Assembly: GCA_964427505.1 (NCBI GenBank)
Contig: CAYRUO010000002.1
Coordinates: forward strand, 362,420-426,419
DNA length: 64,000 bases
Source: Thermanaerothrix sp034436175
GTDB lineage: Bacteria; Chloroflexota; Anaerolineae; Anaerolineales; Anaerolineaceae
Direction of reading: 5' to 3'
Shown here: piece by piece, positions 50,019 through 64,000 of the stretch
Position numbering within the stretch: position 1 is the stretch's first letter
How the letters are laid out: each line of letters starts with the position of its first letter
Position numbers and translations under genes: made by a program
Notes under the pieces: generated by a model
The model's input: the letters and a program-made list of their open reading frames with translations, nothing else
The model's database searches: none
Told to the model about the DNA's origin: nothing

Positions 50019-52885
50019 TTGAAACCGGGCACGATTGTCAAGGTACGCGACCGATACTGGGTGCTTTTGCCCCACGAAGATCCACAAGTATATGCCTTAC
50101 GTCCACTGACCGGATCCGTGGACGAAACCCTGCTTCTTCACAAACAACTCACAGACTTACTCGGATACACTCTGCCCGATGAACGCCCACAACCGGCAAC
50201 TTTTCCACTCCCCACCCCCGAAGAAGTCTCCAACGCCAACCGTGCCGCCTTGCTCTGGCAGGCCGCGCGCCTTACCTTACGCGAAGGTGCTTCACCCCTG
50301 CGCTCCCTGGGACGAATCTCTGTTCGCCCGCGCGTTTACCAGTTTGTTCCCCTTCTTATGGCTTTGCGCCTTGACCCCGTGCGCATGTTGATCGCCGATG
50401 ATGTCGGGGTCGGCAAAACGATTGAAGCCCTGCTCATCGCGCGTGAACTTTGGGATCGCGGTGAGATCAAACAACTAGCCGTGTTATGTCCGCCTTATTT
50501 ATGCGATCAATGGCAGAAGGAACTCGTGGAGAAGTTCGACTTTCACGAGGCCGTAGTGATTCGTTCCGGCACGCTCGGACAATTGGAACGCAACAAGCCG
50601 CCCACGCGTACGATCTTTGAGCACTATCCGGTGCAGGTCATCAGCATTGATTGGGTAAAAACCGAGCGCAATCGGCACGCTTTCTTGCTTCATGCCCCCG
50701 AATTCATTATCGTGGATGAAGCTCACGGTGCCGCCATGGCGGAGAACCAAACCCAACAACTGCGCCACGAATTCCTGCGTGAAGTGGCGAAAAACCAACA
50801 TCGTCACCTTATCCTGCTGACTGCCACGCCGCACAGCGGGATTGAATCGGCGTTCCGATCCCTCTTGGAACTACTTGACCCGCGTTTTGGCGATTGGGAC
50901 GTCAACGAACTAAGCGAAGACCGGCTGACAACGCTAGCACGTCACTTTGTGCAGCGCACCCGCAAAGATATCGAACACATTTGGGAAGACAAACCTTGCT
51001 TCCCTAAGCGCATATCCTGCGATCTCTCTTATGAGCTTTCACCCGCCTACCGGAAACTGTTCGATAAAACCTATGCTTTCTGTGCCGAAATTGTGCGCAC
51101 CGGTCAGCGTCTTGAAGAGCGCAAACGGCGGGTGCGCTACTGGGGAGCACTTGCTCTCTTGCGCTGCGTCATGTCCAGTCCTAAAGCGGCGCTAGCGGCG
51201 CTGGAAACCCGTCAAAAGCGATTGGACACCGAAGAAGCACCTCTTCTGGAAGAAGAAGAGAATCTATTCCGCGGACTTATCTTTGAATCGGATCAAGAAC
51301 AAACGGATGATGAACAACCCACGCCACCGATTGAAGAGGCCGAAATCAATTTGTCCAATTCTGAACGGCAAAAACTTCGCGAACTGAGCCGCCATGTCCA
51401 AGCCTTACTGCAACCAGGACAAGACACAAAACTAGAGGGGGTCATTAAGGCCATCCAAAATTTACTGAGCGAAGGCTACCATCCCATTGTCTGGTGCCGC
51501 TATGTAGCCACCGCAGAGTATGTCGCCGAGGCACTGCAAAAACGCCTGGCCGATGTGCAATCGAATCTTCAAGTGATCTGCATCACCGGCAGGCAGGCCG
51601 ACGATGAACGCCGCGCTAATATCGAGCACATAGATGCGAACAAACCACGGGTGCTGGTGGCAACCGACTGCCTCTCGGAAGGGATCAACCTGCAGGAAAA
51701 GTTCACCGCCGCCATCCATTACGACCTGCCGTGGAACCCCAACCGACTCGAACAGCGCGAGGGCAGAATTGACCGCTATGGTCAATCCGCCAAGACGGTC
51801 AAAGTGATCCGCTACTTTGGCAAGGATAACCCTGTGGATGGCGTGGTGTTGGATGTCTTGCTCAAAAAAGCCCACGAGATCCATACCGCCTTAGGCACCT
51901 ACGTGCCCGTGCCCGAAGACAGTGAAAGCGTGGTCGAGGCCGTGTTGAACGCCCTATTCCTGCGCAGTTACTCCCAAGATCCACACCAACTGGCCTTTGA
52001 TTTCATGCCCGAAAGCGTCACTCAATTGCACAATCGGTGGAGACGCGATGCCGAACGCGAAAAAATTACCCGCACGCGTTTTGCCCAGCGCGCCCTGAAA
52101 CCCGAAGAGGTGCACCGTGAACTGGAAGTCTGCGATAAAGTGCTGGGCGACTCCAAGGCGGTGGAGGAATTCGTCAAGAGTGCGGCTGAGCAATTCGGAT
52201 TAACGTTGAAACCCAACAAAGACAAAACCGTTTACCACCTGTTCACCGAAAACCTACCCCCTACCTTACCTGATGTCATACGGTTTGCCCTACCCCGAGG
52301 GAAAAACGGGGTATGGCGCATCAGTTTTGTTTCACCCACCCCGGAAGGGGCTGAGTTCGTGGGGCGCAACCACCCCTTTGTGACCGCCTTGGCCCGCTTC
52401 CTGCTGGAAGAAGCTCTCACCCGCAAGGACGGCGAAGCGCGGGCTTCTCGCGGCGGGGTGATTGTGACCAAGGCCGTTCTTCAACCCACCACCCTGCTCC
52501 TTCTGCGGGTGCGCTATCTGGTCAAAATTCCCGACCAACCCGACCTGTTCTCCGAAGAGGTGCGCGTTATGGGATACACCACGGATCAAGGCAGGATCAA
52601 GTGGCTTGCCGAAGACGACGCCCTGCACTTGCTAACCCACGCTCAGCCGGATGCCAATATAGAACTTAAGGAGAAACGCGCCATCTTTGCCCGGGCTTTG
52701 GAAATGTACCCCCGGCTGGAGAACGACATTCGCCAGCACCTCCTCCAGCGCGCCGCTGATCTTACTGCCGCCCACAAACGCATCCGCCAAGCTGTACGGC
52801 TGAGGGTGCGCGACCTGACGGTGGAACCGCAAGAACCACCCGATTTGCTCGGGATGCTGGTGCTTCTGCCGATGGGAGGTGCGCA

Positions 52886-52889
<4 letters not shown>
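50019..52889 (+). CDS. drmD: SNF2-family helicase, DrmD-like (DISARM)
   Basis: A 956-aa SF2 ATPase. Walker A is DDVGVGKTIEALLIARELWD (about 125-145), the DEAH box is IIVDEAHGA (about 230) and motif III is LLTATPHSG. Helicase C motifs are VLVATDCLSEGINLQ, YDLPWNPNRLEQREGRIDRYG and GQ. The start is set at the TTG at 50019 (KPGTIVKVRDRYWVLL), because AGGAGA lies 8 bp upstream and DrmD-type proteins begin with such a PGT.V.VR.R.W sequence. The frame stays open 72 bp further up. It overlaps the methylase gene by 4 bp (GTGA). Class 1 DISARM phage-defence systems pair DrmD with an adenine methylase, as here. Confidence 0.85.
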
Positions 52890-58027
<5,138 letters not shown>

Positions 58028-58102
58028 TGGTTCAACTTAAACGGATGGAAGTACCTTTCTTTGAATCTGCGGAATCGGCTCACACTATTGCAAGAGCATA
58101 AG

Positions 58103-58750
58103 ATGCAACCGAATTTCCAACTACACCTTGGGGTCCAAAATCACCTTATCCAAAATGCGAACGCTCTATTGCTTGCCTACCGGTCAGACCCGGGTTACAG
58201 TTACTACTGCTACAAACCCCAAACACCGCCCGACCGGGTGGTGTTAGAAGACCTGGCCATTACCTTGCTGATGAATTCACGAGCGGGTTTGGAAGCAGCA
58301 CGCAGTTTGATTGAAAAGGGACATTCCATTGACCTGTCCATTCTGCCCAAGAAGCCCTTAGCACAAACCACACCCCAGGAAAGAGAAACCTTAGCCATAG
58401 TAATTTCCGAATTGGCGGGATTAAAGGGTTTTGCCGCTTCACTGGCGACCAAATTACTGCACAAAAAACGCCCGGCGCTGATCCCTATTCTGGATAATCA
58501 AGCCATCTTTGGGGCTTACCTCAATCCTGCTTGGCCCACCCACCGCTCTTCCCAAGACAGTGTGAAGGACTTAAATCGCATCATTAGCGCATTGAATCAA
58601 ATTTCCTTCGACCTAACCCGTCCGGAAAACATCCTCATCTGGNNNNNNNNNNAACAATTAGAACAGATCGAGCCTCGCTTAACCCGGATTGAGATTTTCG
58701 ACAGCATTTGGTGGATGTATTTCCGAAAAGTGGAGCCGGTGAAAAGATAA
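58103..58750 (+). CDS. Small helical protein of the defence operon, DUF6308-like
   Basis: A 215-aa mostly helical protein, interrupted by 10 Ns near its 3' end. AGLKGFAASLATKLLHKKRP followed by ALIPILDNQ recalls the helix-hairpin-helix and 'xxPIxD' block of DNA-glycosylase-like proteins and of DUF6308. No catalytic residue can be assigned with confidence. The start is taken at the ATG at 58103 (MQPNFQLHLG). A TTG at 58061 in frame is the alternative. It is cotranscribed between methylase and helicase, so a DNA-sensing or accessory role is a guess. Confidence 0.55.
   Translation: MQPNFQLHLGVQNHLIQNANALLLAYRSDPGYSYYCYKPQTPPDRVVLEDLAITLLMNSRAGLEAARSLIEKGHSIDLSILPKKPLAQTTPQERETLAIVISELAGLKGFAASLATKLLHKKRPALIPILDNQAIFGAYLNPAWPTHRSSQDSVKDLNRIISALNQISFDLTRPENILIWXXXXQLEQIEPRLTRIEIFDSIWWMYFRKVEPVKR
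58643..58652. other. Assembly gap (10 Ns)
   Basis: Ten Ns inside the small defence gene. The true length of the missing stretch is unknown, so the reading frame across it is not reliable. Confidence 0.99.
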
Positions 58751-58770
58751 GGTGAGATAAGGGAGTATCT

Positions 58771-61700
58771 ATGATGTCCATCTTTGACCTGCATACCAAC
58801 GTCCTAAGCGATTACCGTGATTTTGTGCGTTCCTTCTTGAACATCGCCGATGAGCGCATTCGCGCCTTTGTGGATCACGCACTCGATGAAGAAGCCCATC
58901 TCTGGCCTGACTTCCTTCTTCAAGTCAGCCCTTCTTACCAGCGTGGTCCCAGTGTGGATGATCTGGCCCGCCAAGGCAGCCTGCATCCCGAGACGGCGCG
59001 CATTTTTAGAACCCCCCAGGGCAAACCCTTTCACCTTTACCGTCATCAACAGCAGGCCATCGAGAAAGCCCTTCATGGCGAGAGTTACGTGGTTACCAGC
59101 GGCACCGGTTCGGGGAAAAGTCTGACCTATTTCATTCCGATTGTTGACAGCGTGCTCCGCAGCCCTGCCGTTGATAAAACAATAGCGATTATTGTTTACC
59201 CGATGAATGCGTTAGCCAACTCCCAACTCCAGGCTTTGGAGTCGCTCAAAATAGATTATGAGAACCGCACCGGACGCCCCTTTCCGGTGACGTTTGCCAG
59301 ATACACCGGCGAAACCAGCGAAGAAAACCGGCAAGCCATGCGCCAGCATCCCCCTCACATCTTATTGACCAACTATATGATGGCGGAATTAATGCTGGTT
59401 CGGCCGGAAGATCAACGCTTTTTGGACCGAGCGGGCGGCGGTTTGCGTTTTCTGGTCTTCGATGAACTCCACACCTATCGTGGGCGGCAAGGTGCGGATG
59501 TGGCCATGCTGGTTCGCCGTTTGAAAGAACGGGCCGCGGGTGAGAAACTCATTCACATTGGCACCTCTGCCACCATGGTTTCCCACCGCGACGCGACACC
59601 CTCACAGCGCCGTCAGGTCGTCGCCGAGTTTGCCTCTCGCTTCTTCGGTCACCCCTTCACCGAGAACGATGTTATTGAAGAAACCTTAGTCCCCTTTACC
59701 GAGGGCGGGCTTCCCTCGGCAGAAGAACTGCGCGAGGCGCTCAGCACGCTTGCTTCCGGCAGAACACCGTCCCTAACCTATGATGAATTTCGCCGGCATC
59801 CACTTTCCCGTTGGATTGAGCACATTTTTGGGCTAGAGCCGGAGCCAGGGGGCGGCTATAAGCGTCGTATCCCCATCACGCTGCCCGAAGCGGCCGCTCA
59901 ACTATCCGAGCAAACGGGCTACGACCCAAATGCCTGTGCACAGATTTTACGCCATTGGCTTACACTCAGTGGAACGTTAGAGGATGAAGAAAGACGATCG
60001 GCATTTGCGTTCAAACTGCACCAGTTTATCGGTCAAGGACGCGCCCTCTATGCAACTGCAGAACCCGCCGAGCAACGAGAATTCACCCTCGAAGGTCAAC
60101 TGCAAGGAAGCGGCGGACGTCTTTTCTTCCCGGTTCGCTTTTGCCGTCAGTGTGGTCAGGATTATTACCACGTGCTCAAGGTTAGGGATCGCTTCCTGCC
60201 TCACCCATTGGGCAGTGCTGAATTTGAACTGGATGAGGACTATGAAGCGGGCTACTTGATGATCGCCTCAACCGAAAATGACTGGCGCGAGGACTACTTG
60301 CCGGACGAATGGTGTGACGCTCATGGACGCATCCGAAGAGAGTATCGCGATCGCATCCCTATACCGGTTTGGGTACACCCCGACGGTACGTTTCTAACCA
60401 TGCCGGTCGAGGGCGCCACTAAGATGTGGTATCAACCCCAACCCTTTAGCCTGTGTCTAAACTGCGGGGAGTTTTACACCCGCAAAGAGGACGATTTCCG
60501 TAAACTGGCTACCCTTTCCAGCGAAGGCCGTTCAAGCGCTACCACCGTGTTGGCGGTCTCACTCTTGCGGCAGGCGGCTCGCACCAAGGCTGCTCGCGAT
60601 AAACTGCTCACCTTTACCGATAACCGGCAAGATGCTTCCCTGCAAGCCGGGCACTTCAATGATTTCATACATCTGGCCGTCCTACGCTCGGCGCTGGTAT
60701 CTGCCCTCAAGAAACACGGATCGCTCACCCATGACCGGATAGCCCAGGAAGTGGTTGCGGAATTGCAGAAAAGCTTCCAAATTCGCGACATTGCCCGCAA
60801 TCCCGAACTCGATCCCGATTCCCAGGCCGCTCGATCCGTGTGGAACATCTTCACCGAATTGACAGAATACCGGCTATATGAAGATCTACGTCGTGGATGG
60901 CGGGTGCTTCAGCCCAATCTGGAAGAGTTGGGACTTCTCCGCATTGAGTACCGCGGTCTCGAGAATTTCTGTAAGTGGGAAGACCTCTGGAAAGAGCATC
61001 CCGTGCTTGCTTCCCTGGCGGCGCAGGAGCGGATGTCCTTGATGCGGGTGATTCTGGATCACTTCCGCCGCAACCGAGCCCTCAACGCAAAAGTTTTTCA
61101 AGAGCAGATCCAGAGCCAACTGCGCCGCCGCTGTGAGCAGAACCTCAACGAGTTTTGGGGATTAGATCCCAACAGCCAAGAGTTATATCCCGGAGAATGC
61201 TTTTTCCTTCAGGGTGAATCCGACTACCCCATTAAGGGCAAGAGTTTAGGGGAACGCAGCACCTTGGGGCGGTATCTACAAAAGGCTTTGCACATTTCCC
61301 CCATTGACTACCGTCCGATGATGGAAAAACTGCTCGACCTGCTGATACAGCAAGGCTTTTTAGTTCGCCTTGACCCGATCAAAGATCACCAACGCTTTCA
61401 ATTGGATGTCTCCTGTTTGGTTTGGCAGGCTGGCGATGGAACACCCCCGCCACCTGATCCTCTCTACGCCCGCCGCGCCACAGGCGAGGTTTACGTAACC
61501 AACCCACGCCCCGTCAACCCCTTCTTCCAGCGCTTTTACCAGGAATCCGCCGCAGATCTGGCCGGATTAGAAGCCCGCGAACATACCGCACAGGTTGTGG
61601 CCCAGGGCGAACGTGAACGCCGTGAACGCCGTTTCCGGTGGGAAGAAAAAGACATAACCAAAGAAATTGATCTGGGCAGACGGTTGCCTTATTTGGTCTG

Positions 61701-63858
61701 CTCACCCACCATGGAACTGGGGATTGACATCGCCGATCTGGACATCGTCCACATGCGCAACGTGCCGCCCACACCCGCCAATTATGCCCAACGCAGCGGC
61801 CGGGCTGGACGACAGGGCCAAGCAGGGCTGATCTTCACTTACTGCGGAGCGCTCAACCCTCATGATCAGTATTTCTTCCGCAACCGCAAGGAGATGGTTG
61901 CCGGAAGTGTGCGCGCCCCCAAACTAGATATTGCCAACGAAAATCTCATCCGCGCCCATTTGCACGCTCTCTGGTTAGGAGAGGTGCGCTTGCCCATGCG
62001 AAAGTCTATTGAAGAAGTAATTGATACCGATGATGACAATTTGCCTTTGCGGTCTGAAGTACAATCTGCCATTCAGCTGACAAGACCCTCCCTGGAAGGC
62101 TTGCGGGAACGGATGCGCCGTGTTTTGCAGGCAGATGAAGCCCTCTTGCAATTGGCTCCATGGTTCTCGGATGACTGGATTGACCGAGTATTGGAAAACG
62201 CCCCTCTGGAATTCGATCGCGCTTTCAATCGGTGGCGCGAACTTTATCGCGCAGCTAAACGCCAACGCGATGAGGGACGAGCCGAAGAGGATCGCGCCAA
62301 AAAACTTGAAGATCAAGAACGTGCAAAACGCAAGCAGGAAGAGGCCCGTCGCCAACTGAATCTACTCCTTCAAATTGAAGTCAGCCGAGAAGAAAGCGAT
62401 TTTTACCCTTATCGCTACCTAGCAAGCGAAGGATTTCTTCCGGGGTACAACTTTCCGGCGTTGCCCATTCGCGCCTGGGTACCGCGCGGTGATGGCGAGT
62501 TTATCCCCCGGGCGCGCTTCTTGGCTTTACGCGAATTTGCACCGGGCAATTACCTCTATCACGAAGGCGCACGGTGGGAAATCTATGGGTTTCAATCGCC
62601 ACCCGGCGGTCTGGAAGCACGACGTAGGATAACGCGCCTGTGCTATACCTGCGGCGCATTTTGCGATCCCCATTTAGACTTATGCCCTGTGTGTCATACT
62701 CGCTTTAATGCCGATAACAGCCTGACCGCTGATCTGCTGGATATGCCTAATGTCAAGACACGGCGGTATGATCGCATCACATCCGACGAAGAAGAACGCC
62801 GCCGCCGTGGGTATCATATTGAAACTTTCTACCAATTTGCGCCTTCGTCTAAAGAAGAGGCACAGGGAGCGAGAATACAGCAAGCCGATGCCGCCTCTTT
62901 TCAACTTGTTTATGCGCCGTCCGCCACGCTTCTCCGGGTAAATCACGGTTGGCGTTCACAAAACGTCAAGGGCTTTCGAGTGGATCTTGACAGCGGTGAG
63001 ATCGTAAATGATTCCACCCAAGCATCGCCCCACAATGCTCGCCACCGGGTACAGGTTGTGCGCTTGAGTGTACAGGACACCCAAAACATGCTCCTTTTAC
63101 GCCCTACCCATCCGGAACGTTTCAAAGACCGAAACTTTGAAACCACTTTACGCGTTGCTTTGCAACGTGGGATAGAGCAAGCCTATCAACTTGAGGAAGA
63201 TGAACTTGCTGCCGAAAGCGTGGGAAGGGATGAATATCGGGCTATTTTGTTCTACGAGACGTCCGAGGGCGGTAGCGGAGTATTACGCCGACTCATAGAG
63301 GAACCCAATGCATTGGCAGAAGTGGCTCGCTCAGCATTGGAACGCCTCCACTACGATCAACAAGGGAAGGATCTGAAACCCGATTGCATTGCCGCTTGTT
63401 ACGAGTGCCTGCTGAGTTACAGCAATCAATTGGAAACCTTTTACCTTGACCGTCGTTTGGTGAGAGAAACTCTGCTCGAACTCACTCAAACGTCCGTTCT
63501 TCCACATATATCTGGCCGCACCTATTTCGAACACCTAGACCGGCTGCGCTCACTTACTGACCCGCGTTCTGAGTTGGAACGCCGTTTTTTGGACATTCTT
63601 GCTAAGCACAAATATCGGTTGCCTGACGACGCCCAAATGGCTATCTCCGATCCGTGCTGCGTACCCGATTTCTTCTACAGGCCCAATATTTGCGTCTTTT
63701 GCGATGGCAGTGTCCACGATGAACCCGCTCAGCGAATGGAAGATGAGCGCATACGGCGTGAGTTGATGGAACGCGGCTACCGAGTTATTGCCATTCGTTA
63801 CGACCGCGACTTGGAAGAACAAATCCGCAGTTACCCAGAGGTCTTTGGGGTAGGCTAA
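58771..63858 (+). CDS. DEAD/DEAH-like helicase with DUF1998 region and Vsr-like C-terminus (DrmA/DrmB-like composite)
   Basis: A 1695-aa protein. Helicase N: FHLYRHQQQAIEKALHGESY, Walker A SGTGSGKSLTYFIP (about 110) and DELH box VFDELHTYRG (about 230), with GTSATMVS. Helicase C: CSPTMELGIDIADLDIVHMR and YAQRSGRAGRQGQ (about 1007). Zinc knuckles are CRQCGQDYY and CLNCGEFYT, later CYTCGAFCDPHLDLCPVCHT (about 1290). A DUF1998-type block is CIAACYECLLSYSNQ (about 1540), with ETSEGGSGVLRRL before it. The last 90 residues look Vsr/DUF559-like (VPDFFYRP, FCDGSVHDEPAQRMEDERIR) but have Cys where a catalytic Glu is expected. It resembles DISARM DrmA plus DrmB in one chain. No separate drmC (PLD nuclease) is seen. 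The ATG at 58771 has GGGAG upstream. Confidence 0.82.
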   Translation: MMSIFDLHTNVLSDYRDFVRSFLNIADERIRAFVDHALDEEAHLWPDFLLQVSPSYQRGPSVDDLARQGSLHPETARIFRTPQGKPFHLYRHQQQAIEKALHGESYVVTSGTGSGKSLTYFIPIVDSVLRSPAVDKTIAIIVYPMNALANSQLQALESLKIDYENRTGRPFPVTFARYTGETSEENRQAMRQHPPHILLTNYMMAELMLVRPEDQRFLDRAGGGLRFLVFDELHTYRGRQGADVAMLVRRLKERAAGEKLIHIGTSATMVSHRDATPSQRRQVVAEFASRFFGHPFTENDVIEETLVPFTEGGLPSAEELREALSTLASGRTPSLTYDEFRRHPLSRWIEHIFGLEPEPGGGYKRRIPITLPEAAAQLSEQTGYDPNACAQILRHWLTLSGTLEDEERRSAFAFKLHQFIGQGRALYATAEPAEQREFTLEGQLQGSGGRLFFPVRFCRQCGQDYYHVLKVRDRFLPHPLGSAEFELDEDYEAGYLMIASTENDWREDYLPDEWCDAHGRIRREYRDRIPIPVWVHPDGTFLTMPVEGATKMWYQPQPFSLCLNCGEFYTRKEDDFRKLATLSSEGRSSATTVLAVSLLRQAARTKAARDKLLTFTDNRQDASLQAGHFNDFIHLAVLRSALVSALKKHGSLTHDRIAQEVVAELQKSFQIRDIARNPELDPDSQAARSVWNIFTELTEYRLYEDLRRGWRVLQPNLEELGLLRIEYRGLENFCKWEDLWKEHPVLASLAAQERMSLMRVILDHFRRNRALNAKVFQEQIQSQLRRRCEQNLNEFWGLDPNSQELYPGECFFLQGESDYPIKGKSLGERSTLGRYLQKALHISPIDYRPMMEKLLDLLIQQGFLVRLDPIKDHQRFQLDVSCLVWQAGDGTPPPPDPLYARRATGEVYVTNPRPVNPFFQRFYQESAADLAGLEAREHTAQVVAQGERERRERRFRWEEKDITKEIDLGRRLPYLVCSPTMELGIDIADLDIVHMRNVPPTPANYAQRSGRAGRQGQAGLIFTYCGALNPHDQYFFRNRKEMVAGSVRAPKLDIANENLIRAHLHALWLGEVRLPMRKSIEEVIDTDDDNLPLRSEVQSAIQLTRPSLEGLRERMRRVLQADEALLQLAPWFSDDWIDRVLENAPLEFDRAFNRWRELYRAAKRQRDEGRAEEDRAKKLEDQERAKRKQEEARRQLNLLLQIEVSREESDFYPYRYLASEGFLPGYNFPALPIRAWVPRGDGEFIPRARFLALREFAPGNYLYHEGARWEIYGFQSPPGGLEARRRITRLCYTCGAFCDPHLDLCPVCHTRFNADNSLTADLLDMPNVKTRRYDRITSDEEERRRRGYHIETFYQFAPSSKEEAQGARIQQADAASFQLVYAPSATLLRVNHGWRSQNVKGFRVDLDSGEIVNDSTQASPHNARHRVQVVRLSVQDTQNMLLLRPTHPERFKDRNFETTLRVALQRGIEQAYQLEEDELAAESVGRDEYRAILFYETSEGGSGVLRRLIEEPNALAEVARSALERLHYDQQGKDLKPDCIAACYECLLSYSNQLETFYLDRRLVRETLLELTQTSVLPHISGRTYFEHLDRLRSLTDPRSELERRFLDILAKHKYRLPDDAQMAISDPCCVPDFFYRPNICVFCDGSVHDEPAQRMEDERIRRELMERGYRVIAIRYDRDLEEQIRSYPEVFGVG

Positions 63859-63886
63859 CCAGCAGTCTCTATGAAAAACTATAAAC

Positions 63887-63910
63887 GAGCCGGGCACGGT
63901 AGCCCGGCTC
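63887..63910. terminator. Hairpin after the defence operon
   Basis: A perfect 9-bp stem GAGCCGGGC / GCCCGGCTC with a 6-nt loop, 28 bp past the helicase stop, between apparently convergent genes. The T-tract is weak on the plus side; an A-rich run on the left would give a U-tail to a minus-strand transcript. Confidence 0.65.
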
Positions 63911-63939
63911 ATTGATCATACAGGTGAGCTGAAAACCCA

Positions 63940-64000
63940 TTATCGTAAGCGCTGGTGGGGGTGGCGCCGCTGGCGGATGACAGTGGGACGAAGAGCGGGC
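63940..64000 (-). CDS. Possible C-terminus of a minus-strand gene, cut by window edge
   Basis: A minus-strand frame is open from the window edge to a TAA at 63940-63942, and reads as an Arg/His/Pro-rich tail ending RRHPHQRLR. Only about 19 codons are visible, so the call rests on the convergent terminator next to it. No function can be assigned. Confidence 0.3.
   Translation of the reverse strand, partial: PALRPTVIRQRRHPHQRLR

Noticed and set aside
58045..58101. An 18-codon leader peptide (MEVPFFESAESAHTIARA) before the small defence gene
   Set aside because: It has a plausible ATG but is very short, with no evidence of translation. It may simply be chance between two genes.
63887..63910. 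A copy of the hairpin at 10415-10444 as a dispersed REP family
   Set aside because: They share only the GCCGGGC core common in GC-rich terminators. Flanks and loops differ, and both lie where terminators are expected.

Overview
The window reads as a chromosome segment of a facultatively aerobic, heterotrophic bacterium, most likely a Chloroflexota (Anaerolineae-type) genome or metagenome bin. The hints are Thr/Pro-rich 'TPTP' linkers on several secreted or membrane proteins, a fused CtaA-CtaB heme A enzyme, lipoprotein cytochrome c, tandem FemAB-like enzymes, MoeA fused to a periplasmic-binding-like domain, and SPFH-like proteins in tandem. This assignment is inference from gene content. A run of 10 Ns at 58643-58652 shows that this is a scaffolded draft assembly.

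Positions 1-12 kb are aerobic respiration. On the minus strand a caa3-type (A2-type) cytochrome c oxidase operon runs ctaC-ctaD-ctaF-ctaE-SCO-cupredoxin-SURF1-ctaA/ctaB. Copper delivery, assembly and heme A synthesis therefore sit together with the enzyme. The ctaC frame carries an in-frame, receiver-like N-terminal extension. Upstream lie a NarX/NarL-like two-component pair, a lipoprotein cytochrome c, and a divergent three-cysteine Rrf2 regulator with a perfect 16-bp palindrome in its promoter region. 11.6-18 kb holds a peroxiredoxin, two MoeA genes (one with a PBP-like tail), a UbiA/MenA-like prenyltransferase, a pteridine-reductase-like SDR and proline dehydrogenase. 18-26 kb is on the plus strand: two SPFH-like membrane proteins, pseudouridine catabolism (psuK-psuG), and a Ser/Thr kinase with a TolB-like propeller. 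One Thr/Pro-repeat membrane protein is on the minus strand there.

26.3-33.7 kb is a tightly overlapping envelope operon: GT2, polyprenyl-P glycosylphosphotransferase, FlaA1/CapD-like dehydratase, two FemAB-like transferases and a D-cysteine desulfhydrase-like PLP enzyme. Next come RidA, cydAB (a second, bd-type oxidase), a lipoprotein TPR lytic transglycosylase, a pyruvate/branched-chain dehydrogenase E1alpha-E1beta-E2 operon, an APC-like permease, an M28-peptidase remnant and sdhCDAB.

48.67 kb is a sharp boundary. A 3' fragment of tRNA-Asn (anticodon loop to acceptor end), with its native terminator still to its left, abuts a tyrosine recombinase. Everything to the right appears to be an integrated defence island. 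It holds an SNF2 helicase (DrmD-like), a 1713-aa Eco57I/DrmMI-like adenine methylase, a small helical protein, and a 1695-aa DEAD-like helicase with DUF1998 and a Vsr-like C-terminus. This is a DISARM-like system of unusual composition. The methylase gene is riddled with six in-frame palindromic-repeat insertions, the last of which brings in a complete DUF559 endonuclease domain. This is the most unusual part of the window. The right end of the element, predicted to be an intact minus-strand tRNA-Asn, lies outside the window.
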